DNA of 64,000 nucleotides from Gordionus sp. m RMFG-2023 (Eukaryota; Nematomorpha; Gordioida; Chordodea; Parachordodidae), in the NCBI RefSeq assembly GCF_954871325.1, contig NC_088778.1:1860001-1924000 (forward strand). The letters are read 5' to 3'. Made by a program: the position numbers and the translations under genes. How positions within the stretch are numbered: position 1 is the first letter of the stretch; every line of letters starts with the position of its first letter. This document shows positions 50,822 through 61,160 of the stretch, piece by piece. Under the pieces are notes generated by a model, which saw only the letters and a list, made by a program, of their open reading frames with translations, did not search any database and was not told where the DNA came from.

Positions 50822-51440
50822 ACCCAAATTTTGGGTCGTTTTTTTCGACTCTAACTCAAAGTTTTGGTCGTTTTTTACGACTTCGACCCGAGTTCAAGCC
50901 GAAAAAAACGACTTCGACCCAAAATATGGGTCGTTTTTTTCGACTCCGACCCAAGTCCAAGCCGAAAAAAACGACCTCGACCCAAAATATGGGTCGTTTT
51001 TTACGACTCCGACTAAAAATTTGGGTCGTTTTTTTCGACTTCGACCCAAAATATGGGTCGTTTTTTACGACTCCGACTAAAAATTTGGGTCGTTTTTTTC
51101 GACTTCGACCCAAAATATGGGTCGATTTTTACGACTCCGACTAAAAATTTGGGTCGTTTTTTTCGACTTCGACCCAAAATATGGGTCGTTTTTTACGACT
51201 CAAACTTGAAGTTTGGGTCATATTTTTCGACTCAAACTTGAAGTTTGGGTCGTATTTTTCGACTCCAACTCAAAGTTTGGGTAGTTTTTCTGACTCAGAC
51301 TCAAACATCGGGTCGTTTTATTCAATCCGACTCAAAATATGGATCTTTTTTTTTAAAGTCGACTTAAAGTTAGGGTTGCTTTTTTTCACCCTTAACCCAA
51401 TATCTAGATCATTTTTTTTGACCAAAAGTCAAATAACATT
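50822..51440. repeat. Left GGGTCG repeat block of the palindrome
   Basis: Tandem ~32-bp and ~64-bp units built on AAATATGGGTCGTTTTTTTC and GACTCCGACC-type motifs, with the TCGACT and CGACCC words in alternating orientation. The inner third decays gradually (GGGTAG, GGATC, GGGTTG). Open frames such as MGRFFRLRPK are products of the repeat. Mirror counterpart at 57,590-58,090. Confidence 0.95.
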
Positions 51441-51579
51441 TAGTATATATTAATATTATAGGCGGGAAAGTTACTTAAAGCTTCTTTAAATTATAATACT
51501 CTGGATTAACTATTCATCATAGTTATTTTTTTAAATTTTTAAGTGAAAATGCACCATAGAAAAGAGCCCTTTGTTATGA

Positions 51580-54150
51580 TGGTTATTTTTGAACTTTTTT
51601 AAATGAAATAGATAAAAAGATATATTGTAGACATGTTAAATCAAAATTTCAGTGAAGATGTACCATAGATAAGTGACAATTGTCAAAATCGCCATTTTTG
51701 AGCCTTTTTGAGTTTTTTTAAAGGAAATAGCTAAAATTATATATTCAAAACATGTTAAATTAAAAATTCAATGAGGATGTATCATAGATAGGTGACAATT
51801 GTCATAATCGTTATTTTTGAACTTTTTTCAATTTTTTTAAAGGAAATAGCTAAAAATATATATTCTAAACATGTTAAATTAAAAATTCAGTGAGGATGTA
51901 TCATAGATAGGTGACAATTGTCATAATCGCTATTTTTGAACTTTTTCAAATTTTTTTAAAGGAAATAGCTAAAAATATATATTCTAAACATGTTAAATTA
52001 AAAATTCAGTGAGGATGTATCATAGGTAGGTGACAATTGTCATAATCGTTATTTTTGAACTTTTTTCAATTTTTTAAAGGAAATATCTAAAAATATATAT
52101 TCTAAACATGTTAAATTAAAAATTCAGTGAGGAAGTATCATATATAGGTGACAATTGTCATAATCGCTATTTTTGAACTTTTTCAAATTTTTTTAAAGGA
52201 AATATCTAAAAATATATATTCTAAACATGTTAAATTAAAAATTCAGTGATGATGTATCATAGATAGGTGACAATTGTCATAATCGCTATTTTTGAACTTT
52301 TTCAAATTTTTTTAAAGGAAATAGCTAAAATTATATATTCTAAACATGTTAAATTAAAAATTCAGTGAGGATGTATCATAGATAGGTGACAATTATCATA
52401 ATCGTTATTTTTGAACTTTTTCAATTTTTTTAAAGGAAATAGCTAAAAATATATATTCTAAACATGTTAAATTAAAAATTCAGTGAGGATGTATCATAGA
52501 TAGGTGACAATTGTCATAATCGCTATTTTTGAACTTTTTCAATTTTTTTAAAGGAAATAGCTAAAATTATATATTCAAAACATGTTAAATTAAAAATTCA
52601 GTGAGGATGTATCATATATAGGTGACAATTGTCATAATCGCTATTTTTGAACTTTTTCAAATTTTTTTAAAGGAAATAGCTAAAAATATATATTCTAAAC
52701 ATGTTGAATTAAAAATTTAAGAGGATGTATCATAGATAGGTGACAATTTTCATAATCGCTATTTTTATCATTTTTTAAAGAAAATAGCTAAAAATATATA
52801 TTCTATGTTAAATTAAAAATTCAGTGAGGATGTATCATAGATAGGTGACAATTGTCATAATCGCTATTTTTGAACTTTTTCAATTTTTTTAAAGGAAATA
52901 GCTAAAATTATATATTCAAAACATGTTAAATTAAAAATTCAATGAGGATGTATCATAGATAGGTGACAATTGTCATAATCGTTATTTTTGAACTTTTTTC
53001 AATTTTTTTAAAGGAAATAGCTAAAAATATATATTCTAAACATGTTAAATTAAAAATTCAGTGAGGATGTATCATAGATAGGTGACAATTGTCATAATCG
53101 CTATTTTTGAACTTTTTCAAATTTTTTTAAAGGAAATAGCTAAAAATATATATTCTAAACATGTTAAATTAAAAATTCAGTGAGGATGTATCATAGGTAG
53201 GTGACAATTGTCATAATCGTTATTTTTGAACTTTTTTCAATTTTTTAAAGGAAATATCTAAAAATATATATTCTAAACATGTTAAATTAAAAATTCAGTG
53301 AGGAAGTATCATATATAGGTGACAATTGTCATAATCGCTATTTTTGAACTTTTTCAAATTTTTTTAAAGGAAATATCTAAAAATATATATTCTAAACATG
53401 TTAAATTAAAAATTCAGTGATGATGTATCATAGATAGGTGACAATTGTCATAATCGCTATTTTTGAACTTTTTCAAATTTTTTTAAAGGAAATAGCTAAA
53501 ATTATATATTCTAAACATGTTAAATTAAAAATTCAGTGAGGATGTATCATAGATAGGTGACAATTGTCATAATCGTTATTTTTGAACTTTTTCAATTTTT
53601 TTAAAGGAAATAGCTAAAAATATATATTCTAAACATGTTAAATTAAAAATTCAGTGAGGATGTATCATAGATAGGTGACAATTGTCATAATCGCTATTTT
53701 TGAACTTTTTCAATTTTTTTAAAGGAAATAGCTAAAATTATATATTCAAAACATGTTAAATTAAAAATTCAGTGAGGATGTATCATATATAGGTGACAAT
53801 TGTCATAATCGCTATTTTTGAACTTTTTCAAATTTTTTTAAAGGAAATAGCTAAAAATATATATTCTAAACATGTTGAATTAAAAATTTAAGAGGATGTA
53901 TCATAGATAGGTGACAATTTTCATAATCGCTATTTTTATCATTTTTTAAAGAAAATAGCTAAAAATATATATTCTATGTTAAATTAAAAATTCAGTGAGG
54001 ATGTATCATAGATAGGTGACAATTGTCATAATCGTTATTTTTAAACTTTTTCCAATTTTTTTAAAGCAAATAGCTAAAGATATATATCCTAAACATGTTA
54101 AATTAAAATATCAGTGAGGATGTATCATAGATAAGGGACAAAAAATGTTA
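51580..54150. repeat. Left ~120-bp minisatellite array (about 21 units)
   Basis: Each unit contains TAGGTGACAATTGTCATAATCG (with the palindrome GACAATTGTC), TTTTTGAACTTTTTCAA, AAAGGAAATAGCTAAAA, a TATATATTCTAAACATGTTA motif and an ATTCAGTGAGGATGTATCAT motif. A higher-order duplication of about 1,171 bp is visible: a shortened unit (TTTTTATCATTTTTTAAAG) occurs at 52,761 and again at 53,932, with near-identical neighbours. Confidence 0.95.
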
Positions 54151-55344
54151 TTATATATACGAGTAGTAAGGTACATAATAATTTTTAAGTGATAAAATGA
54201 GATGCTAATATATTTCTTGTAATTTTAATTTATAAAAAAATTCTTAAATATGTTATTGTCATAGACTGGGTCAGAAAATCAACTATCACATAAACTCATC
54301 TTTGTTTTATTCATATTATATTAAGTTTGAGGATATTAAAATATTTCCTCTTTGAAGTTTCTAGTTAGGATAAAATTTACTTGGCACATCTTACAATGAT
54401 ATTTATACCTTGTTTTTTTTTCGAGAATAAATTTTATGCGATATTTCATGAAGGAAATTACATATCATTGTACAGAGAAATAACTTTGTATATATTATCT
54501 GCACCAATATCTTTTATATCAATCTCTATCGATGACATTTTAAATTATATTGGAAAACTAGATTGTGTAGATTTATAATTATTAATTTAAAGGATTAAGA
54601 TTTTAGAATTAATTATATATATATCTTAATAATTTTTATATGCATTTAATATTTAAAATCTCTCGTTATAAGCCTATTTAGCAAGAAAAATATTGACTAA
54701 TCCTGAAATTACAATAATAGATATCTATACCTTTATATAATCTATGAGAAAAATTGCTCTCATAATATTCTTTTTAATAAAATAGTGAATAATTAACGCC
54801 TGAAAAAAAGTATAGCGCTTTATAACATGGTTCAAAGTTAATCCCAGTATCAATTTTAATGTGTAAAACATTTAAGAAATGATTTAAATTGGACAACTTT
54901 TATTAATAAAATTTATGTTAATAATATTAAATTATAATTTTAAAAACAAAAAATGAATAAAATAAAAAAATTTAGATTTATACCCCTAAAAATAATAAAA
55001 AAAAATTTGGAAAGTTAAAAAAAATGATTATTAATCATATCCCTATCCCTAACAATGAAGAAAAGAAAAAATCTCAACAAATTTGCCGTCTAGCTGGCAC
55101 CACTAAAAGTAAAATAAAATATCTTTTATAATTTTAGAATTTAAATAGTCACTTCACTTCCATATGGAATTTTTAAACTAATAAAACAATAAATTTTTTA
55201 AATAAGTATTTGCGATTCCGGATGCATTTTTTCAATTAAAATATGAATTTTTTTAAATATAATTTAATAATTTAGGCGAGCCATATTTTTCATAAATGTA
55301 GTGTTAAGTCGAGTTTTTTTAAGTCGTACTGTAATTCTGAGCGT

Positions 55345-55497
55345 TTTCCGTACCTTTGCATGTTGGCTAAAGATTTTTTGTCGCAGCAAAGTACATCCGT
55401 TGAGAGCGAGCGTGTCTTCTCAAGAGGGGTGGACACCGTAACAAAGAAAAGAAATCGCATGGCCTCCGAAACACTTAAACAGTGTTTTTATGTTTAA
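55345..55497 (+). pseudogene. hAT transposase C-terminal (hATC dimerisation) fragment at the palindrome centre
   Basis: An open 50-codon stretch and stop: FPYLCMLAKDFLSQQSTSVE, then SERVFSRGVDTVTKKRNRMA, then SETLKQCFYV. The S-V-E-S-E-R-V-F-S and T-K-K-R-N-R-M pattern is the conserved hATC end. It differs from the transposase at 9.4-9.6 kb (ASCEGNFSTTG), so it derives from a different hAT lineage. No upstream transposase sequence survives, so the element depends on another copy for movement. Confidence 0.85.
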
Positions 55498-56399
55498 ATT
55501 CATGGGATATCAATATCATGAATAATAAATTTTATGCATAATTTTTATATCTATATATATTGTTAAATTAAATTTTTTGTATATTAATAAATATATATAA
55601 TTTAAATAAAAATATTTAAACTATAAATGTATCAAATATTTAAGATAATTTGAGCTTAGTATTCTTGTTTCAGGCTGTTGTTTTTTATGAATACTGGAGA
55701 ATATTAGTGTTTTAATATTATTTGACTAAATTGATAACTAAAATGATATTAAGATTTAGAATTTTGAACACTTGAGAAAAATTACAAATTAAAATTGATA
55801 CTGGGATTAACTTTGAACCATGTTATAAAGCGCTATACTTTTTTTCAGGCGTTAATTATTCACTATTTTATTAAGAAGAATATTATGAGAGCAATTTTTC
55901 TCATAGATTATATAAAGGTATAGATATCTATTATCGTAATTTCAGGATTAGTCAATATTTTTCTTGCTAAATAGGCTTAAAACGAGAGATTTTAAATAAT
56001 AAATGCATATAAAAATTATTAAGATATTTTTATAATTAATTCTAAAATCTTAATCCTTTAAATTAATATTTAGAAATCTACACAATCTAGTTTCCAATAT
56101 AATTTAAAATGTCATCGATAGAGATTGATATAAAAGATATTGGTGCAGATAATATATACAAAGTTATTTCTCTGTACAATGGTAAGTAATTTCCTTCATG
56201 AGATATCGCATAAAATTTATTCTCGAAAAAAAAAACAAGGTATAAATATCATTGTATGATGTGCCAAGTAACTTTTATCCTAACTAGTAACTTCAAAGAT
56301 TTAAGAATTTTATTATAAATTAAAATTACAAGAAATATATTAGCATCTCATTTTATCACTTAAAAATTATTATGTACCTTACTACTCGTATATATAATA

Positions 56400-57480
56400 A
56401 CCATTTTTTGTCCCTTATCTATGATACATCCTCACTGATGTTTTAATTTAACATGTTTAGGATATATATTTTTAGCTATTTCCTTTAAAATAATTGAAAA
56501 AAATTCAAAAATAACGATTATGACAATTGTCACCTATATATGATACATACTGAATTTTTAATTTAACATGTTTAGAATATATATTTTTAGCTATTTCCTT
56601 TAAAAAAATTTGAAAAAGTTCAAAAATAACGATTATGACAATTGTCACCTATATATGATACATCCTCACTGAATTTTTAATTTAACATGTTTAGAATATA
56701 TATTTTTAGCTATTTCCTTTAAAAAAATTTGAAAAAGTTCAAAAATAGCGATTATGACAATTGTCACCTATATATGATACTTCCTCACTGAATTTTTAAT
56801 TTAACATGTTTAGAATATATATTTTTAGATATTTCCTTTAAAAAAATTGAAAAAAGTTCAAAAATAACGATTATGACAATTGTCACCTACCTATGATACA
56901 TCCTCACTGAATTTTTAATTTAACATGTTTAGAATATATATTTTTAGCTATTTCCTTTAAAAAAATTTGAAAAAGTTCAAAAATAGCGATTATGACAATT
57001 GTCACCTATCTATGATACATCCTCACTGAATTTTTAATTTAACATGTTTAGAATATATATTTTTAGCTATTTCCTTTAAAAAAATTGAAAAAAGTTCAAA
57101 AATAACGATTATGACAATTGTCACCTATCTATGATACATCCTCATTGAATTTTTAATTTAACATGTTTTGAATATATAATTTTAGCTATTTCCTTTGAAA
57201 AAATTGAAAAAGTTCAAAAATAGCGATTATGACAATTGTCACCTATCTATGATACATCCTCACTGAATTTTTAATTTAACATGTTTAGAATATATATTTT
57301 TAGCTATTTCCTTTAAAAAAACTCAAAAAGGCTCAAAAATGGCGATTATGACAATTGTCACTTATCTATGGTACATCTTCACTGAAATTTTGATTTAACA
57401 TGTCTACAATATATATTTTTATCTATTTCATTTAAAAAAGTTCAAAAATAACCATCATAACAAATGGCTCTTTTCTATGG
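56400..57480. repeat. Right ~120-bp minisatellite array (about 9 units, inverted)
   Basis: The same unit as at 51.6-54.1 kb in the opposite orientation (GACAATTGTCACCTATCTATG, ATTTTTAGCTATTTCCTTT). It has fewer units than the left arm, consistent with left-arm expansion by the 1.17-kb duplication. Confidence 0.95.
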
Positions 57481-57589
57481 TGCATTTTCACTTAAAAATT
57501 TAAAAAAATAACTATGATGAATAGTTAATCCAGAGTATTATAATTTAAAGAAGCTTTAAGTAACTTTCCCGCCTATAATATTAATATAT

Positions 57590-58095
57590 ACTAAATGTTA
57601 TTTGACTTTTGGTCAAAAAAAATGATCTAGATATTGAGTTAAGGGTGAAAAAAAGCAACCCTAACTTTAAGTCGACTTTAAAAAAAAAGATCCATATTTT
57701 GAGTCGGATTGAATAAAACGACCCGATGTTTGAGTCTGAGTCAGAAAAACGACCCAAACTTTGAGTTGGAGTCGAAAAATACGACCCAAACTTCAAGTTT
57801 GAGTCGAAAAATATGACCCAAACTTCAAGTTTGAGTCGTAAAAAACGACCCATATTTTGGGTCGAAGTCGAAAAAAACGACCCAAATTTTTAGTCGGAGT
57901 CGTAAAAAACGACCCATATTTTGGGTCGAGGTCGTTTTTTTCGGCTTGGGCTTGGGTCGGAGTCGAAAAAAACGACCCATATTTTGGGTCGAAGTCGAAA
58001 AAAACGACCCATATTTTGGGTCGAAGTCGAAAAAAACGACCCAAACATTGAGTCGGAGTCGAATAAAACGACCCGAGCTTTGGGTCGGGGTCGCG
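57590..58095. repeat. Right GGGTCG/CGACCC repeat block of the palindrome
   Basis: Mirror image of 50,822-51,440, with the same gradual decay toward the interior. Its overlapping long open frames on both strands continue into the microsatellite and are not genes. Confidence 0.95.
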
Positions 58096-58119
58096 ACTCG
58101 CGGCGTTTTAACAACACTA

Positions 58120-58490
<371 letters not shown>

Positions 58491-58765
58491 ATGACAATTC
58501 GAAGTTTTACTGTCATTATACACACATTACATAAAAAAGATAAGGTATTTATTTGAGGTGTAACTTAGATTTTATCTTGATGTAACCGTTTTCTAGATAA
58601 TATTTGTAGGCCATGTGTATCTGTATCTAGATATATTTTGAGTACATTTTTTTAAAGTATCTTTTAATAACTCCGCTTCGATAGAATTACCACTGTAATG
58701 ATTTAATTACTTTTTTTTTGTGAATCCTATGGAACTCATCTCAAAAATCGTTTACTTAACTTTAG

Positions 58766-59958
58766 ATTGTCCAGATTTGGGAGCGGCAAATTGTAGGCCA
58801 ATAAAACTGAAAAATGGGTGTTACGCGTTCAAATGCAAGTTAGTAAAGATAAATAATTTTTTAATGAATTAAATTTATGTCTCTTAGCGTAGAGTTGCTA
58901 AACGTCTTTTCGAACCGATCTTTAAAAGCGGCTAACTCAATATTATATCCAGAAAGATATGACCCAAGCCCTGTAGATTTTGTTCTTAGAAGAAAAATAA
59001 AGGTTCTAGACATCTATTAGGGAAATCTTGAGATTTTTTTTTCTGGCTTTAATATAGAGTTAGCCGTTTAACAACCACTACTCTTTAGGCCAGGTTTAGT
59101 AATTTAAATTTAATCATTATCATTTGTTGGTAAAAAAAAAACCAATCGTTTTGCGTCATTTCGTCATATGACACTTTACCATGTGGAGTTATTTGATGGA
59201 TCATTAATATTTATTTCTGCTCACAAAGTCCTGACTCTAATAATATTTTGCACAGATTTCCCATCTCCAATTTTTTTTATTATATCCCAGAGTGAACCGG
59301 GCCTTGACCCATAGGTGGGGGGCTGAATTAAACGGCCCTTCTAATTAACTTTTGCCTCGATCCCCCAAAAAATCTCAACATAGCCTTTGACGTGTGGGTC
59401 CCTCATTTTTGTCTTATTTTTTAACTATCTTATAGACACACAAACTAATTAATTATACACTAGGCAAATGATGTAATAATAAGTAGGTAGAAGGAAAAAA
59501 ACAATATTGTATTCAAATTTTCACCATTTTTTTTTAGGAATGGATGATTCTTCTTTTACTGACCAATGTCCCAATACAGGATATTTACTGTAATATATTT
59601 CCTAAATTTATAATGCCTATGTACAAAGCTCGGGAAATTTAATTTGAAAAGTTTCAAAAACTTTGTCGAAAAAACAAGAAAGTGCCACGTTATCAGATGT
59701 CACGTGGTAAAATGGAGTAACCAAAGTATCGATAGATAAGTGTCATGTGATCTTATACGTGACATCATCAATCTTTTCTAATATATAAATGGATTTTATA
59801 AATTTAAATGTTTAATATTTAATATTTATTATCGTTTAATTTTTGAATATTTAAGGAACAAATTTCTTGATTCTAATACAGAACTTAAATACCTGAAATC
59901 CAAAAGATTTCACGCCTTACAAAAATTATACAGAAACTCATTTAGTTGGAACAAATAA
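58766..59958 (+). CDS. Family A gene A2: small secreted cysteine-rich protein, exons 2 and 3
   Basis: Exon 2 (58,766-58,838, 73 bases), after CTTAACTTTAG, encodes CPDLGAANCRPIKLKNGCY, then AFKC, starting in phase 1 and ending TGC-AA before GTTAGT. Exon 3 (59,856-59,958) joins in phase to give K-NKFLDSNTELKYLKSKR, then FHALQKLYRNSFSWNK and stop. Four cysteines match cysteines 4-7 of A3 (C-x7-C-x8-C-x4-C). The intron before exon 2 shares AAGTATCTTTTAA and TTCGATAGAATTAC-type sequence with A3 intron 1, and intron 2 shares its CACGTG/GTGACATCATC region with A3. Exon 1 is missing nearby because the palindromic element and microsatellite occupy that place; a weak candidate is at 50,199. If exon 1 lies beyond, intron 1 is about 8.5 kb. 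Confidence 0.6.
58890..59080. mobile_element. hAT MITE, TAGTGTTG family, in A2 intron 2
   Basis: Left end TAGAGTTGCTAAACG, right end GCCGTTTAACAACCACTA. The flanks (CTCTTAG and CTCTTTAG) resemble each other. The interior has CTCAATATTATATCC and ATATAGAGTTAG arms. Confidence 0.7.
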
Positions 59959-60146
59959 TTTATTATATATTTATATATATTGTATTTAATTTTGATTATT
60001 ATTAAAAATAATATGAATTTAACTTTGCTAGGATTAATATTTAGAAATGACAAATAAAAATCTAAAAATATAAGTGTAAAATTGATTTATTATCTTCAAA
60101 TTATTCATTTTAGAAATTAATTATCATTACAAAATATATTTTTCAG

Positions 60147-60227
60147 GAAAGGAGAGTGCCTTCTAGTAACAGTATAAGCCAATCTTCAGCCAGGGGGTAG
60201 GGGAAGAGCAGCCGGTTTCTGAAGAAG
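60147..60227 (+). other. Exon-like block with strong splice signals but no clean frame
   Basis: TATTTTTCAG precedes and GAAGAAG-GTAAGA follows 81 GC-richer bases. One frame reads ERRVPSSNSISQSSARG to a stop; another, from an inner CTTCAG acceptor, reads QGVGEEQPVSEE and ends in phase 1. It may be a 5' untranslated or coding exon of A3 or of a different gene. Confidence 0.35.
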
Positions 60228-60271
60228 GTAAGATGGCGAATATTTGTCGGGAAATGTAAAAGATGTGTGAT

Positions 60272-60464
60272 TAATATTGTTTTTAAACCCTTCGATTTGA
60301 GCAAATTTTTAAAGCAAGTTTAACGAACTTAGCCCAAGATAGCACAAATACTTGGAACATCTATTAACAAAATCTAGAGGTTTAGAGAAATAATTTTATT
60401 TCGGCTAAAATATCGGATTAGCGGTTTTTAAAAACCGGTTTTAATCGAGCTGTTTAACAACAAT
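60272..60464. mobile_element. hAT MITE, TAGTGTTG family, between A2 and A3
   Basis: Left end TAATATTGTTTTTAAACCC, right end GAGCTGTTTAACAACAATA, with diverged internal arms. No clear target duplication. Confidence 0.6.
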
Positions 60465-60469
60465 AGATT

Positions 60470-61160
60470 TCACGGATTCCTTCAAAATGATGTTTTTTTT
60501 TTAACTTAAGAATCAAAATAATGGTTAAAAAATAAGAAAATAAATTTTGACAGAGCTCTCAATATATATTTTTTAAATCCTACACAAATAAAGGTGCTTT
60601 TTATATCGCGAATAAATTACGCGGAATTACCCCGCGTTCACGGTTAGCGTAGCGGTCATGTATATAAAATAAGATATAAATATAATAATTTTAGATTCGT
60701 TTTTTTGTGTATACTTAGCAGCGAACAGGAGGTAACTGTTAAAAGTGGAAATAAAGGCGAGTGGCGGAAGATTATGAAAATAAATATTTTTAGGGGTATT
60801 TTTAAAATAGTTATATGATAAGAAATATTATTTGTTTTATTACATTCATGCTTTAAAAACTGTCTTCGAAGAAGGTTTTTGGGTTGCAACACCTTAGATA
60901 AAATACTTTTAAAACAAAAAACAATTTCAAAATGTTTGATTTTGGTATTATATTCTAGAAATCGTTAATTTGTATTGTTTAAAACAAAAAAAATAGTTTT
61001 TTTTGAAATTATTCATAAAATTAAATATTTATTGAGTTTAAAGAAATAGGACGGGCAAAATTTTAGGTAAATTCTATCATATTTAATTTATTATTATTGT
61101 TAGTAACCTTACTATAAAGAAAGAAATAGTTTAAACATCATTTTGTCCACTCCTGGTGAA
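60470..61160. other. A2-A3 intergenic sequence
   Basis: A patch at 60,600-60,740 has short GC-richer words (TTACCCCGCGTTCACGGTTAGCG) similar to 24,760-24,830. Otherwise AT-rich. It would contain the A3 promoter, but no element stands out. Confidence 0.35.

Larger units (their letters stand above)
50778..58119. mobile_element. Large palindromic hAT-derived element, 7.34 kb, nonautonomous
   Basis: The ends are inverted (TAGTGTTGTTAATCGGC at left, GGCGTTTTAACAACACTA at right). The flanks are the identical 8-mer GAAGGAAG (50,770-50,777 and 58,120-58,127), as hAT insertion produces, although the microsatellite context makes this less exact. Each arm holds, from outside in, a block of GGGTCG/CGACCC repeats, a ~120-bp minisatellite and a unique stretch. 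The arms are mirror images (left to about 54,860; right from about 55,788). The ~930-bp centre contains the C-terminal end of a hAT transposase. The terminal motif is the same as in the ~200-bp MITEs. It is likely a giant MITE-like derivative moved by a related transposase. Confidence 0.85.

Noticed and set aside
50856-51453. Repeated MGRFFRLRPK-type open frames (also 57,581-58,051)
   Set aside because: They are produced by the GGGTCG/CGACCC tandem repeats of the palindromic element, with frames open on both strands.
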